A stretch of DNA of 29,235 nucleotides from positions 1 to 29,235 of IMG/VR virus record IMGVR_UViG_3300027917_000140; one strand, written 5' to 3'. This document shows, piece after piece, positions 8,801 to 18,000 of the stretch. The notes under the pieces were generated by a model. The model did not search any database. It was not told the DNA's origin and was given only the letters and a program-made list of their open reading frames with translations. Position 1 is the stretch's first letter, and every line of letters starts with the position of its first letter. This stretch comes from a virus. The position numbers and the translations under genes were made by a program.

Positions 8801-10416
8801 TTTACAGACTTTATGTTCTGAGTATTGTATGCACGAACTTCGGTTACAGATCTTGATGATTCTACACCATTGATGATTAAAGTTTCACCCTTTGCGAAAG
8901 TTCCTGAGGTCTGTCTTAAGAAGACAATATTGGACGATCCGTCTGCAGTAGCAAATCCTGTTGCACCAGTGCTCTTTCCTTTAACAAAATATGATTGCTT
9001 AATCTGTGATGTAGTTACTGCTTGATTTAATGTGAGTTTTGTGTATGTTTGAATATCATAAAGTCTCAAATCCCAACTTGTGGTTGCATCTGCATATGCA
9101 GAATCTGTTAAATTGAAAGAGTAAACTCTTGCCTCACCAATTTGCTCTCCAACACATCCAAACTGCGCGTACAGTGAGATTGTTTCTCTTACTTTTGCTA
9201 CACCAGTTACATTATTAACTCTTAAAATATTTCCCATTTCAAATGGGACTGTTACGTTTTTAATATCTTCAGTATCTCTTGGTTTTTCTACATCAATGAT
9301 CGATGTTGATGTTTTTTCAATATCATATCCTTTTACATATGCTTTACCTGGAGATATTTTCAGAGATATAAGATTATCGGATGGAATGTTTCCTTGATCC
9401 GTTTGCTCATTAGCAAAGAAGGAACCATCATTTCCTAGTAGATTATTTAAAGATTCTTCTAAATTTAAATCAAAAGGTCTTACAGTATAATCTCCAGATT
9501 CATCAAAAGTTCTTTCTGCAAGATAATCTCGGATTTTATTATATTCGGTTTTTGTTGTTATCTTTTTAACTCTTCCATTTTTTAATCTAAGTAACTCTAC
9601 AAAATCAGTATCATTCGTATCTGTTAATGATTTTTTTGTGAGAGTTAGAGATATTTTTAATCTATCGGCACCTGGTGATGCATAGTTTGAAAATCCTCTT
9701 GCATTATCATATAATGATTCGTCTTCTTTTGCATTAACAATAGATTCGGTTATCTTTAATCCAACTCTATATGATGGGGTATTTGTATACTCATCTAAAA
9801 GAATTGTTTGATCCGAAACACTTACAAAATATCCCCTTATAAAATAAACTCCATCACCAATTGATGCTGCTGATCCAATGGCAGTTGCATTTGCACTGAT
9901 TAAGGATCCAAAAGGAGTTCCTGCATTTATAGTCGTATTTCCATACACAACGTTCTCTGTTGCGGACAATAATTCTCCATCTGCAAATTCAGAGAACTCG
10001 AAGTTCAAATCAGATTCAAGATATTTTACATATAATGTAATATCATTTATATTATTATTTTCCGTTGGCAGAACTACTTTCTGAACTTTTGCAGTAATTC
10101 CAGTAACTTGTCCCTGTATCGTTTTTCCGACAAACTTATCAATATATAATGATATGTCAACTCCAAATTGAGTAGAATTTAGTTTAACCGCATAAAACTG
10201 CCCATCATATGTTATGTTTCCAGGGATAACCATTGATCCCTCTTTAAACATATGACTTCCAAAATCTTCAATCTGATTTTGAAGTATTGATTGTAAAGTT
10301 GTCAGTTCTCTAGACTGAACAGGATATCCTGGTTTAAATAAAACTTTTAGAAAGTTTTTTGCTGAATCAAAATCGTCATAATATGGGCTGATATTTAAGT
10401 TTGTTTTTTGCGACAT
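2887..10416 (-). CDS. Giant DUF4815-type virion structural protein
   Basis: This 2509-aa protein starts with the typical DUF4815 N-terminus of T4-like marine phages: NISPYYDDFD, LFKPGYPVQSRELTTLQSIL and FGSHMFKEGSMVIPG within residues 9-66. The region up to about residue 650 continues with beta-rich sequence. The middle has Ser/Asn/Thr-rich stretches at about 1310-1375 and a Thr-rich linker at about 1610-1650. Next is a DPLAQTFTV-type beta-sandwich module at about 1652-1790, including FLTSVDLYF and a REYAVVLVSEQS segment. Around residues 2090-2175 lies a VKIGNEIIGYNNVGSG module also seen in the gp7-position protein. The C-terminus (about 2290-2509) is another beta domain ending FADLRVIALR. 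The gene occupies the interval where T4 has gp9-gp12, so it probably forms the outer baseplate or its attachment platform. That role is inferred; DUF4815 itself has no known activity. The start lies 6 bases after the gp8 stop. Confidence 0.8.
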   Translation of the reverse strand: MSQKTNLNISPYYDDFDSAKNFLKVLFKPGYPVQSRELTTLQSILQNQIEDFGSHMFKEGSMVIPGNITYDGQFYAVKLNSTQFGVDISLYIDKFVGKTIQGQVTGITAKVQKVVLPTENNNINDITLYVKYLESDLNFEFSEFADGELLSATENVVYGNTTINAGTPFGSLISANATAIGSAASIGDGVYFIRGYFVSVSDQTILLDEYTNTPSYRVGLKITESIVNAKEDESLYDNARGFSNYASPGADRLKISLTLTKKSLTDTNDTDFVELLRLKNGRVKKITTKTEYNKIRDYLAERTFDESGDYTVRPFDLNLEESLNNLLGNDGSFFANEQTDQGNIPSDNLISLKISPGKAYVKGYDIEKTSTSIIDVEKPRDTEDIKNVTVPFEMGNILRVNNVTGVAKVRETISLYAQFGCVGEQIGEARVYSFNLTDSAYADATTSWDLRLYDIQTYTKLTLNQAVTTSQIKQSYFVKGKSTGATGFATADGSSNIVFLRQTSGTFAKGETLIINGVESSRSVTEVRAYNTQNIKSVKQTTPFSGTNDFKADSILDKFDFPGAVSQLVITAAGGGISTVTSPGRTFVGLRTDTVIRYQQSGSSLESYNRISSIASDLLSFEVSAISSVAGVFNGALPTSDIQVNGFLGAPIVRGSGTLFAPLPEQNTSDVDLSNSNLYLIDQLTGQDVDNSDNTITLNTSDISGVTDISWVNFDQERFSVGYNGGGIGTITSDSFDLSGNTITLRNLDSAQSNNDTVVNVTFLKNGIQSKTKNFSRSRVLFVNGSKLKESGTNAATSKNDGLTYNEYYGLRVQDEEISLNYPDVVKVLAVYESLNTSNPTLDVVEFPVITNVGSNALIGENIIGSVSNAVARVVTNNTTTPSSGAANKLGIVYLNENKFSIGEAVTFEESGITSEVDSITNGNFSNITQEFKLNRGQKNQYYDYSRLVRTKNTQDPSRRLMVVFDHYTVPTNDTGDVFTVDSYDKDRFSTDIPNIGGSVRATDTLDFRPRVSVFDPTVTTDRSPFDFNSRTSAFNTSPLRLLAPEEGSVINQSFYLPRIDKIYLDILGNFVVEKGLSSKNPKPPTKNGEFLELGTIAYPAYLYNPSDANIILTDNRRYTMRDIGLIEDRVENLERVTTLSLLEVNTQSLQIQDAEGRNRFKSGFFVDDFSDESKFDTFFSTTLVDGDSRTLNSDISSDSLESLIATEDDLNPENLDLSLDKYSNPPLQLLDENIQKTGNVLTLAYNQVNWLEQPFATKVENVNPFNIVVYDGVIKLQPEVDSWTRTVQLADRNIDRGVVRTQNRSVNLVNNLSQNLRQNLTSTTRLDGITVNRGRGRLVSSSTVDTVVGRSTSSSTSVSNSSSTATGSFSFDTVDTTIRNEVVGTPDELFMRSRNVEFNASNLKPNTRYYHFLDGNSGIDIIPKLIEISNNRQLTGFGASAAFRIGETVVGIVNGVERIRFRICKPNHKSGPFRNPTTTYNQDPYNKEAIGNFYSSTSKILNVDTSSLSQNAQGRFSGYIATGMQLVGQTSGAIAFVKNNRLISDNYGDLIGTFFIRNPNQTPRPSTRIRTGTKTYRLTSSPTNASGLPGSNSVSFAETNYSANATLLQFRATVARETTRTNVSISNTVNLRTSLTTSLTTTTRRNVTTNTYADPLAQTFTVGGNIQVKSDIDTDDDVNGVFLTSVDLYFASIDSGNAPIRVEIRSTQLGTPTLEVIGTPVTLRPRTINENGVETQLIQTSSTGEVATNVRFPEPIFLPPGREYAVVLVSEQSDEYEVWTAVMGNKTVNTQQLPDVDQVIYTKQFALGSLFKSQNGSIWTTDQNQDLKFKLYKAEFTSTQGTAYFYNPPLDESNTYVPELINNPITTLPKKGKIGIVTTTNSDFIGIVTVGRKLAGVNNNGGSAVVVGQGSSVSTVGLTTAGSGYPASVTNEVVSTYNISGEGENLKLRITTNSSGVITGVAHSTVHPDFGTGYKVGDVVGIQTSTTSTQTGRDARITITAINGVDTLYLTNVQGQFNTSGTEFAVGAAVSYYSDATTIVSAAGTNIVSASANGGVYSGDYFKVDHFNHGMYSTTNKVVVNNIKSDVPATVLTSQVTLDEVSTISVASTENFTTFEGRPVGAGYVGYVKIGNEIIGYNNVGSGTLSISPSGRAIDGTISVNHFSNTVVEKYEFGGVSLRRINGITTSIVAPIDIDSYHIKIDRSSTKGNSRINDGATANAPQLSFNDEKLVGGNKVTASENLMYDSVIPSYDILTPGSTTSVTGKIRTVSSTSVDGTEVSFNDNGYEDVQLNSLNALNSVRMVASEVNQDQYLTALPRKKSFTTAITFNSSDPNNALSPILDLESARSVFNLNRINKPITNYPGDNRVNSVLDDPHASVYYSNITNLQNPASGLKVIIAAERPGDADFRVLYTTIKADSSEIEQSYELFPGYNNLKQTTEGLLVVDPSRNSGLPDRKVRASLDGEFLEYEFTVDNLDLFTGYGIKIVMSSSNQAQAPRFADLRVIALR

Positions 10417-10422
10417 TTTTCT

Positions 10423-11991
10423 TTAGAATTCCAGAATAATTTTGATGTCTTCTTTTTGTCTAGAGTCTCTTTCTACAAGAGAACGATTGTCAATGTAGAT
10501 AATATCTCCTGTGTTTTTATTTATCTCTGGATCTGCAATCCCTCCAGAGAAAGTTACACCCAAACTAACTTGTTTAGATCCAATCGTTGTCGTAATTCCA
10601 CTAAAATTAATATCAACCGATCCTGAAATAGGAGATATTGTTGTAGTAGTTGATGCAAAACTGACAACATTTGCCTTTGAGGTAACATCATTTCTATCAG
10701 TTTGATCACGACCATTGGCAAAATTTAAAGATCTGTCTTGATAATATTTTAATACTCTTGTATCGATATCATATGATGCAATATATCCTCTCGCAGTTCC
10801 ACTTGAAGTAGATTGAGTTATTGCCGTACCAACAACAGGAGTTCCACTAAAATCTGAAGTTAACTTGATGGCGCCTAAAGATGAATATTCGTTACCAGTA
10901 AAAGTCGTTTTTGAATTATATTTTTCGGGATTTTTTATAATTCCAACTTGAGAAAATTTAGTATCCGTTGGAAAGTCTTTGGTAGAATCGTCAAATCTGG
11001 AATAAACCAAAACCTTATCTGCACCCAATTCAGTATAAATGTCATACCCGTGACCTCTAGATGGTGGGATAATTGGAATCAATTTTGCTACATTACTGCC
11101 CAGAGAATCACTCGACGAATGTCCAAAATCAACAATTCCAAAAGTATACCCACTACCACCAGAAACTACTGTTGCTTTTGTAATCTGATTTGAAGTATTG
11201 ACCTCAATATTAACTTTTGCTCCAGTCCCGTCACCCTTGATATCATAAGTTCCTGCTTTATAAATTCCACTCCCACCATCTGCAATATATACAACTTTTA
11301 TTTGATTATTATTTACAGTCGAATCACCCGCATCTCTTACACTTTGAATTTGGAAGTCGGTAGATGTTGACCAATTGTTTGGGAGAACAACATATTCGGT
11401 AGAGTCGAACTTTATAATATCACTTGGAGAAATGGTAAACAAATATTTCCAAATATATCCATCACCACTTGTTCCAGCAGCAGATGGTTCCAAATCGGTA
11501 AATGTTGGCTCATCCTGAGATGTATTTCCAGTCAGATTCGATGACCCTCCAATGTCTCCATGCGATCCATTATAAAGGCATACATAAACTCTAAAGTCAC
11601 TATTTACAACATAATAGTTTGTATCATAAAGTCTTGCACTTCCCGAATTTGGAGTTTGATTGGCAACACTATAGTCATGTCGATACATGTCGTATCTAGT
11701 GTTTGCAGTCCAAGTAACTTTTTTTACAACTCTTCTAATATTTGAACTGTTTAGTTTTTTGCCAAACAAAGCAGTATTTCTGTAATGACTCAAATATTGT
11801 TGATTATCAATAGGACTAGGTGGATTAGATGGAGTATTGCTCCATGAATCTGATCTACCAAATCCAACAGAAGTTGGTCCAGGATTTGATAACCCTAGAA
11901 ATACATAATATGAATTATTAGCATCCAATACAGAATCTACAAAATTATTGGCATTCGCAATTCTAAATTGGTCTGTTACTATAGCAGCCAT
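10423..11991 (-). CDS. 8: Baseplate wedge protein gp8
   Basis: This 522-aa protein matches remembered T4 gp8 (334 aa) at both ends and in the middle. Residues 3-46 (AIVTDQFR, NNFVDSV, YYVFLGLSNPGP, FGRSDSW) parallel T4 AIVTSKFR, NFYNSIG and FGRSEPWS. Residues 176-203 (GDGYIWKYLFTIS, then EYVVLP) parallel GDGYVWEYLFEI and EYIVVP. The C-terminus IIYIDNR followed by KEDIKIILEF parallels MIYMENR and EEINILFTF. gp8 forms a dimer in each wedge, next to gp7 and gp10. The extra length is partly an insertion at about 231-290 carrying two GGSG-type repeats (IADGGSGIY and VVSGGSGYTFG), the same family as in the adjacent giant proteins. The gene has its own late promoter 19 bases upstream of the ATG and no obvious Shine-Dalgarno sequence. 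Confidence 0.9.
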   Translation of the reverse strand: MAAIVTDQFRIANANNFVDSVLDANNSYYVFLGLSNPGPTSVGFGRSDSWSNTPSNPPSPIDNQQYLSHYRNTALFGKKLNSSNIRRVVKKVTWTANTRYDMYRHDYSVANQTPNSGSARLYDTNYYVVNSDFRVYVCLYNGSHGDIGGSSNLTGNTSQDEPTFTDLEPSAAGTSGDGYIWKYLFTISPSDIIKFDSTEYVVLPNNWSTSTDFQIQSVRDAGDSTVNNNQIKVVYIADGGSGIYKAGTYDIKGDGTGAKVNIEVNTSNQITKATVVSGGSGYTFGIVDFGHSSSDSLGSNVAKLIPIIPPSRGHGYDIYTELGADKVLVYSRFDDSTKDFPTDTKFSQVGIIKNPEKYNSKTTFTGNEYSSLGAIKLTSDFSGTPVVGTAITQSTSSGTARGYIASYDIDTRVLKYYQDRSLNFANGRDQTDRNDVTSKANVVSFASTTTTISPISGSVDINFSGITTTIGSKQVSLGVTFSGGIADPEINKNTGDIIYIDNRSLVERDSRQKEDIKIILEF

Positions 11992-12009
11992 ATTACACAG
12001 TTTTTTAGA

Positions 12010-12017
12010 TATTTATA
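12010..12017 (-). promoter_or_regulatory. T4-type late promoter (TATAAATA) for gp8
   Basis: The minus strand reads TATAAATA in the 30-base gap between the stop of the giant gp7-position gene and the gp8 ATG at 11991. A start site about 7 bases downstream would leave a leader of only about 12 bases. It would let gp8 and the DUF4815 gene be transcribed without reading through the 12-kb gene upstream. Confidence 0.75.
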
Positions 12018-12021
12018 TTGT

Positions 12022-15000
12022 TTAGTTGAGTGTTTCTGGAAGTGCTCCAGTTTTTCTAAGACCCTCACCCCTTCTTTGAATTGTTGGGAATGTGGATAAA
12101 CCAACATCAACAGTTTTTCCAGTAACTCCAATAGAAATAGGAGATGATGATCTAGTAATCGATGTAAACAATCCCCAAGAGAATTCTCCAACAATATCTC
12201 CACTAGTAGAAAGACCTGTCGTATTAGTTCCGGAATCAATATTGCATGTGACAATTCCTACTGTCCCATCGACAGTTATTGCACCAACATAATAGATATT
12301 GTCTAAGAATGTTGTTCCAATGCCAACTATATCACTATCAGAACTATCGACTGATGTCACACCCGATCCAACCTTAGTGTTCTTAACAAATATTGGATAT
12401 CCAACTTTCAAATCATTGCCAAATGCTGTTGGAGATCTATCGAGGAAGAACTTGATTCCTAATGAATGTCCACCTGTTCCTGTAGTAGTTTCAATAGATG
12501 TTATTATTCCAGAGAAACCAGAAACAATTTGAATACCTCCCAAGTTTTCATAATTTGGACTAGGTAAAGGAACGATAGTTTTTGGTGCAACAGTGTATCC
12601 AAATCCTGGATTTGTAATATTGATTGGAGTGGTTAAAGATCCACCACTCCCAACTGTTACGGTTGCAGTGGCAGTTGTTCCGAATCCAACACCAACACGT
12701 AAAGGATTTTGGAACTTAACATTAACAGTAGATCCAGTGTATCCACTTCCACCATTAACAATACTAAGAGAACTGATAGTTCCACCTGCACCAATAGTTG
12801 CAGTAATATTTGCTGGTGAAGGATCTTCTTTGCCATCAACAACAATACCTTTCAATGAATTGTATGGTCCAGCACCAAGATTATATGTGAAATCACTTAC
12901 ATCATCAACAAAAATTCTAGAATCTGAAGTTGAAACATCTTTAATAATTTTTGCAGTCGGATATACTTGAGAAATTGTAGATTGTCTCGTCTTGTAGACA
13001 AACTCACCATTAATTACTCTATCGGTTTTTTGTTTTGTCCATGACATGGGTTTGTCATTGACTTCATCAACTCCTTGATTAGCATATAAATTTGTTTCAA
13101 ACTTATCTGAGAAAGAGACATCAAAAATAGTTCTTTGATCTTGAGTAACTGTTCCAGAAATAGTATCATTTTTAAATACCTGAACATTATCACCTCTTTC
13201 CAAAGTTGGAATAACATTTTCTACTTGTATATCATCTAAACCTCTTGTCCCTCTATAGAAGAAAATGTCAATATTATCACTTGGTTTTGGTGCAACACTG
13301 AATGCGAATGATGTACCACCATCAAAAGTATATGCATCTCCAGGACTTTGAAGAACTCCATTGATGAATATTAATAATACATTTTGAAGATCTATAGTAG
13401 AATCTTCTGGTTTTTCGAAACTAAGAATTGATCCATTATAGAATAGTGGGAATCTGATTCTTGTTCCATCCTGATAGTTTTTAATAGAATCAATGAAGTC
13501 AAGTTCTCCAAACTGCCATGCTCCAAAATTATCAGTAAATGTCTCCAATACAGTTATTTCAAAATCAGATAGTGGAGATGCTAATCCAGCAGCAGTGACT
13601 AATCCAACTGGTTTGAATACGTCACCTTTTCTGAATGCATATCCAGATCTTGCAATAGAGAAACTATTAACAGCAAAGTATGTTGATCCAACACCTACTG
13701 TTGAACTTGCACCAACATTGACATTAAGCAATAATCCAGTTCCAGTATCAGTTGTTGCACCCACACCTATTCTAGAGACACCGGTTATTTCAAGGTTTTC
13801 ATATGAAGGTTCTGAAACAAATATTTGCGGATTTGTATATCCAGAACCTCCATCAGTAACGGTGAAGAATAAAGTTCCACCAATACCTACTGTGGCACCA
13901 ATGGATGCTACAGAACCTGTATGACCTTCCTCATAAACGCTGACACCGATTGAAACAATTCCATTATATCCAGATCCAACGTTGTCAGTTGCTCCAAGAC
14001 CAATACTATTTTGAATAACTCCACCACTGACAACAGCAGTAACTGAAGCACCAACAAGAGGTGCATATCCAAGACCACCAGTCGATCCAAGAGAAATAAT
14101 AATACCACCTCTAGGAATTTGGTTTTGATTTACATCGGATTCCGAAATCAAAATACTATTTGGATCTGCTATATCTGTTCTAATACCACTGAATACGATA
14201 GAAGATATTCCTGTAGGAGAGGTTTGCTCAATAATTCTGAAATTTCTTGATGGATTATTTTGAGTTGTTGGAGTTTGGAATATTCCATTGATAAACACTA
14301 CTCCATTTCCACCAGTAGTTCCAATACCAGCAGTATTTGCTCCACCAACAGTTAATGTAAATGTTCTACCAATTCCACTAAATTGGTCAGAAACATCATC
14401 ATAAACTTGGTTTGTAGTGTAATCACTCCTAAGGAACACTCTGCCAGTAAAGTCGGAAGTTTCAAACTTTAAGTTGCTACTATCTCTAGTAATACTTGAA
14501 TTACCTCTCGGTGCTTTTGTAAAGAAAATGCTATCTCCAACAATATTGTAAGATCCTTTGTATATTCTAGTCGATGTCGAATCAGTATGTGATGTTGCAG
14601 AAGATCCTACGTGACCTCTCTCAACCTGAACTAATTTTTCAGTTCCTGTATTGGTAATAGGTCCAATATTTGTTGTTCCAAATCCAACATTAACAACTTT
14701 CATATATTCATCATCTATTTTCAATATATCAAGAGGAACTATAGTTGTGATTCCACTTAAAGCAAATGTTGTTGCTGAGGTTGTGATTCCACCACCATTT
14801 CCACTTAATGTTTGAGAGATTTTTGTGAATGTAATTGGGTATTGTGCAACATTATCAAGAGTAATAATAGTTTTTTCATTTCTCTTTGCCATTGCAAATT
14901 GATGAGCATTTCCTTCACCTAAAGATGTAAATGTTACTGCTGTTCCTGATTTTGTTGTTGATATTGAGAACTCGTTATCGTTATTATTAACAATAGCAAA

Positions 15001-18000
15001 TACTTGTGTTGGCAGTTCTGCAATAACAGATCCATTCTTATACATCATTGGAGTTGATCCAACACCGACAAATGTTGATCCTGGAGTATAAACTAATTCT
15101 TCACCATTACTGAAGAAATGATTATTAATCGAAAATACTCCTGTCGATTGATTGAGAATATTTGTATTTGCTGGATCAAATGTTTTGGCAAAAATTGGAG
15201 TATTGTTTGATCTAAGTACAAAGTCTTCTTTATTAATTCTATCTCCGTTGATTGCAAGATATTGAGAAGTATTTACAGTTTCTACAGAATTTCCATACAA
15301 AAGATCTGGTGCTTGATTTACAAAATCGACAGTCGTATAAAGACACTCGCTGAAAGAGTGAATTTGAACATTGCCAGTAAAACTTGCATCTGGATAGAAC
15401 TTAATTAAAACATTATCTCCAGAATATTCTCCACCAAAGGTTCCTATTCCCGTTGTACTTCCAACTGAAAGGATTGAAGATTGTTGAATATAGATGTCAG
15501 TTTTGTCCTGAACCATCATAATTTGGTGAATTGATTTTGTAGATCCAATACTAACTTCAACTAAAGATTTCGATGCATCAAAAATATTTTTATCTAATGT
15601 TAAAAATGTCGTTACACCAGTTCCTCCAGCAAAATCGGATTGATAAATTGCAGATCTTTCATTACCCACTGGTTGATTTGTTAAAATATATCTGTAAGTC
15701 CCAACACCAACGGCAGTTGTTCCAAATCCAACAATTCTAGTTTTTACAACAACATCTTCATTGGAATCATTGTTGAAAGTTAAATTAACTATTCCAGAAT
15801 TGATATTTGCCCCAAATGATCCGATTAATCCACTAGATGTTGAAAAATCTCCAGTATCAAAATAGAAATCTGCAATATTTGTATTTGTTCCATCATGAGT
15901 TAAATATAACTCAACAAAATTCATCTCATTGCTTACTTCTTTGTAAACCTGTGCATTAACGTGTAATGAAGTAAACTTATCAGTTGCAACTCCAATAATA
16001 GTTGAAGTAATTCCGATAATAACCTCTTGACTACGAGAAGTTAGATCAACAAATCCAACTGATTTTGTTCCTACCCCAACAACTTGATTATCAAACTTTT
16101 TGTAGATATACTTGATATCATATTCAATATTAAATGGATCTTCCGGAGTAAATCTGAGATAGTTGTTTCCAAATTCATCACTTTCTACTGAGAAATCTCC
16201 ATATTGCTCCCCATCCTGTGTGGTAAATCCAGATCCAACATTTACCAAAGACTGTTTTTCTAAGATTGCAATATTTTTATTAGTATCATTCTTCAATAAA
16301 ACCAGATTTGTAAGTTGAACCTGATTTCTGTTACTCACATCAGAAACTTTAAACAAATAATTATTATATGATCCAACATCATTTAGATCTAATATATCTT
16401 TATAAACAAATGGTTCGGATTCAAAAGCACTAAATTGATCTTGAATATTGTCAATTTTTAAAACAATATTAGATCTGGACTCATTATAATTTGTGAGTTT
16501 TTTGTTTGATAATTTTAAGAATTTTGATCTTTCATTGACCAAATCAATATCTTTCACAAAATCAAAGTTATTAATGGTATCCACTCTTTTTTCATCAATA
16601 TAATCTCTTACGATTGTTGTATTGTCTGAGAAACTAGAGATTCCAATCTTATCATCTTCATCGGATATTACTTCTGTATCTGAGAAATTTTTAGTTCCAA
16701 CTGAGTGAACCAAACTATTAACTGGTGTCCTAATGTCTTTCCATTGTTGATTACTCTTAATAGAGTAAGAAAGATTTTGATAATAATCATTATCTGCAAG
16801 AACCTGATAATCTTCACTCAATTTTCCAGTTTCAGTATCCCAACCTTCGTCTTTTCTATTGGAGAACTGAATCTCATACATTCCATTATATTTGACCAAA
16901 GATTCGATAGTTGCAATATTTCCGGATGTTTTTCCCTCAATTATCTCATTAGTAGATAGATCATAAGATCCAAATACTTTAAGAGACCCAGTATCATCAT
17001 ATCCAGTGACTTCTAAATCTCTCTCTATACCATTACTAATAATCTTTTCTCCAACTTCAAACGCAGATGGTTTTAATGAAATTGTAAACGTTGGATAATT
17101 GTCTTTAGATATGATTGTACCAAAAGAATCTTGAATTGTTTTTGCAATTCCAGTATTAGTTCCTAAACCGGCAATACTAACGGTAACTCGATCATCAGTT
17201 AATCCGGGTGTAAATTTATTTTCATATTTTGTGACCGTAAAGAACTTATATCCATAGTCACTAGAATTGAATCCATCTCCAGAAGCACTATACTTTTGAA
17301 TACCTTCAAGGAAGACCTCATCATTCACTGCAAATGCATCTGTAGAGAATCCTGCAGATGGTGTTGTGAGAATGCAAGTAAAGATTCCAGTATTTGATGA
17401 TTGGACCTGTTTTATACTAATGCCATTGGTATTATTGACAGTAAAAAGTTCTGCCGATTGATCTGAAATTCCTTTTGGTGGGACATCAATATTCAAACTT
17501 GTAATTGAGTTGGCTGTCAATATTGGTTTTATCAATCCATTATCCAATACAGTTCTTGTGTTGTTGTTGACAACAACTACTTGAGGTTCTGAAATATATC
17601 CATATCCACCGGATGTTATGGTAACAATACCAATCGTATTTGAATCCTTTAACTTAATATTTGGAGATATGAAAGCTTCTGGTTGTAATGTTTTATCGGA
17701 TGAATACTCAAATCCCTCATTTATAATTTTGGTTTCTATAATGTTTCCAATTTCATCAGAATTGAGGGAAACAAACAGATTCTCTCCATTTGTTGAAGTT
17801 ACATTTGATAAGGAGGGTAGTTTTTTGTATTCAGATCCACCGGATAGAAGTTTTACTTTATTTGCTGGTCCTGATGCTGATAGAGAAGTAGTTGTATATT
17901 CTAACTTATCGCACTCTGCAGATGAATATGATAATTTTTCCGGTTTTTGTTGTAATGAAACTTGGAATGTGGTAGTTCCTACACCAGAGATTGTATAAGT

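Noticed and set aside
11979-12254. 91-aa minus-strand frame across the end of the giant gene and the gp8 promoter
   Set aside because: It is Leu-rich out-of-frame sequence overlapping the gp7-position gene and its start has no ribosome site; it looks like a shadow frame.
13493-13924. 143-aa plus-strand open frame (and 12593-12970, 126-aa frame at 17618)
   Set aside because: They lie opposite repeat-rich coding sequence, are Pro/Val/Thr-rich as expected for the reverse complement of Gly/Asn/Thr codons, and have no ribosome sites.
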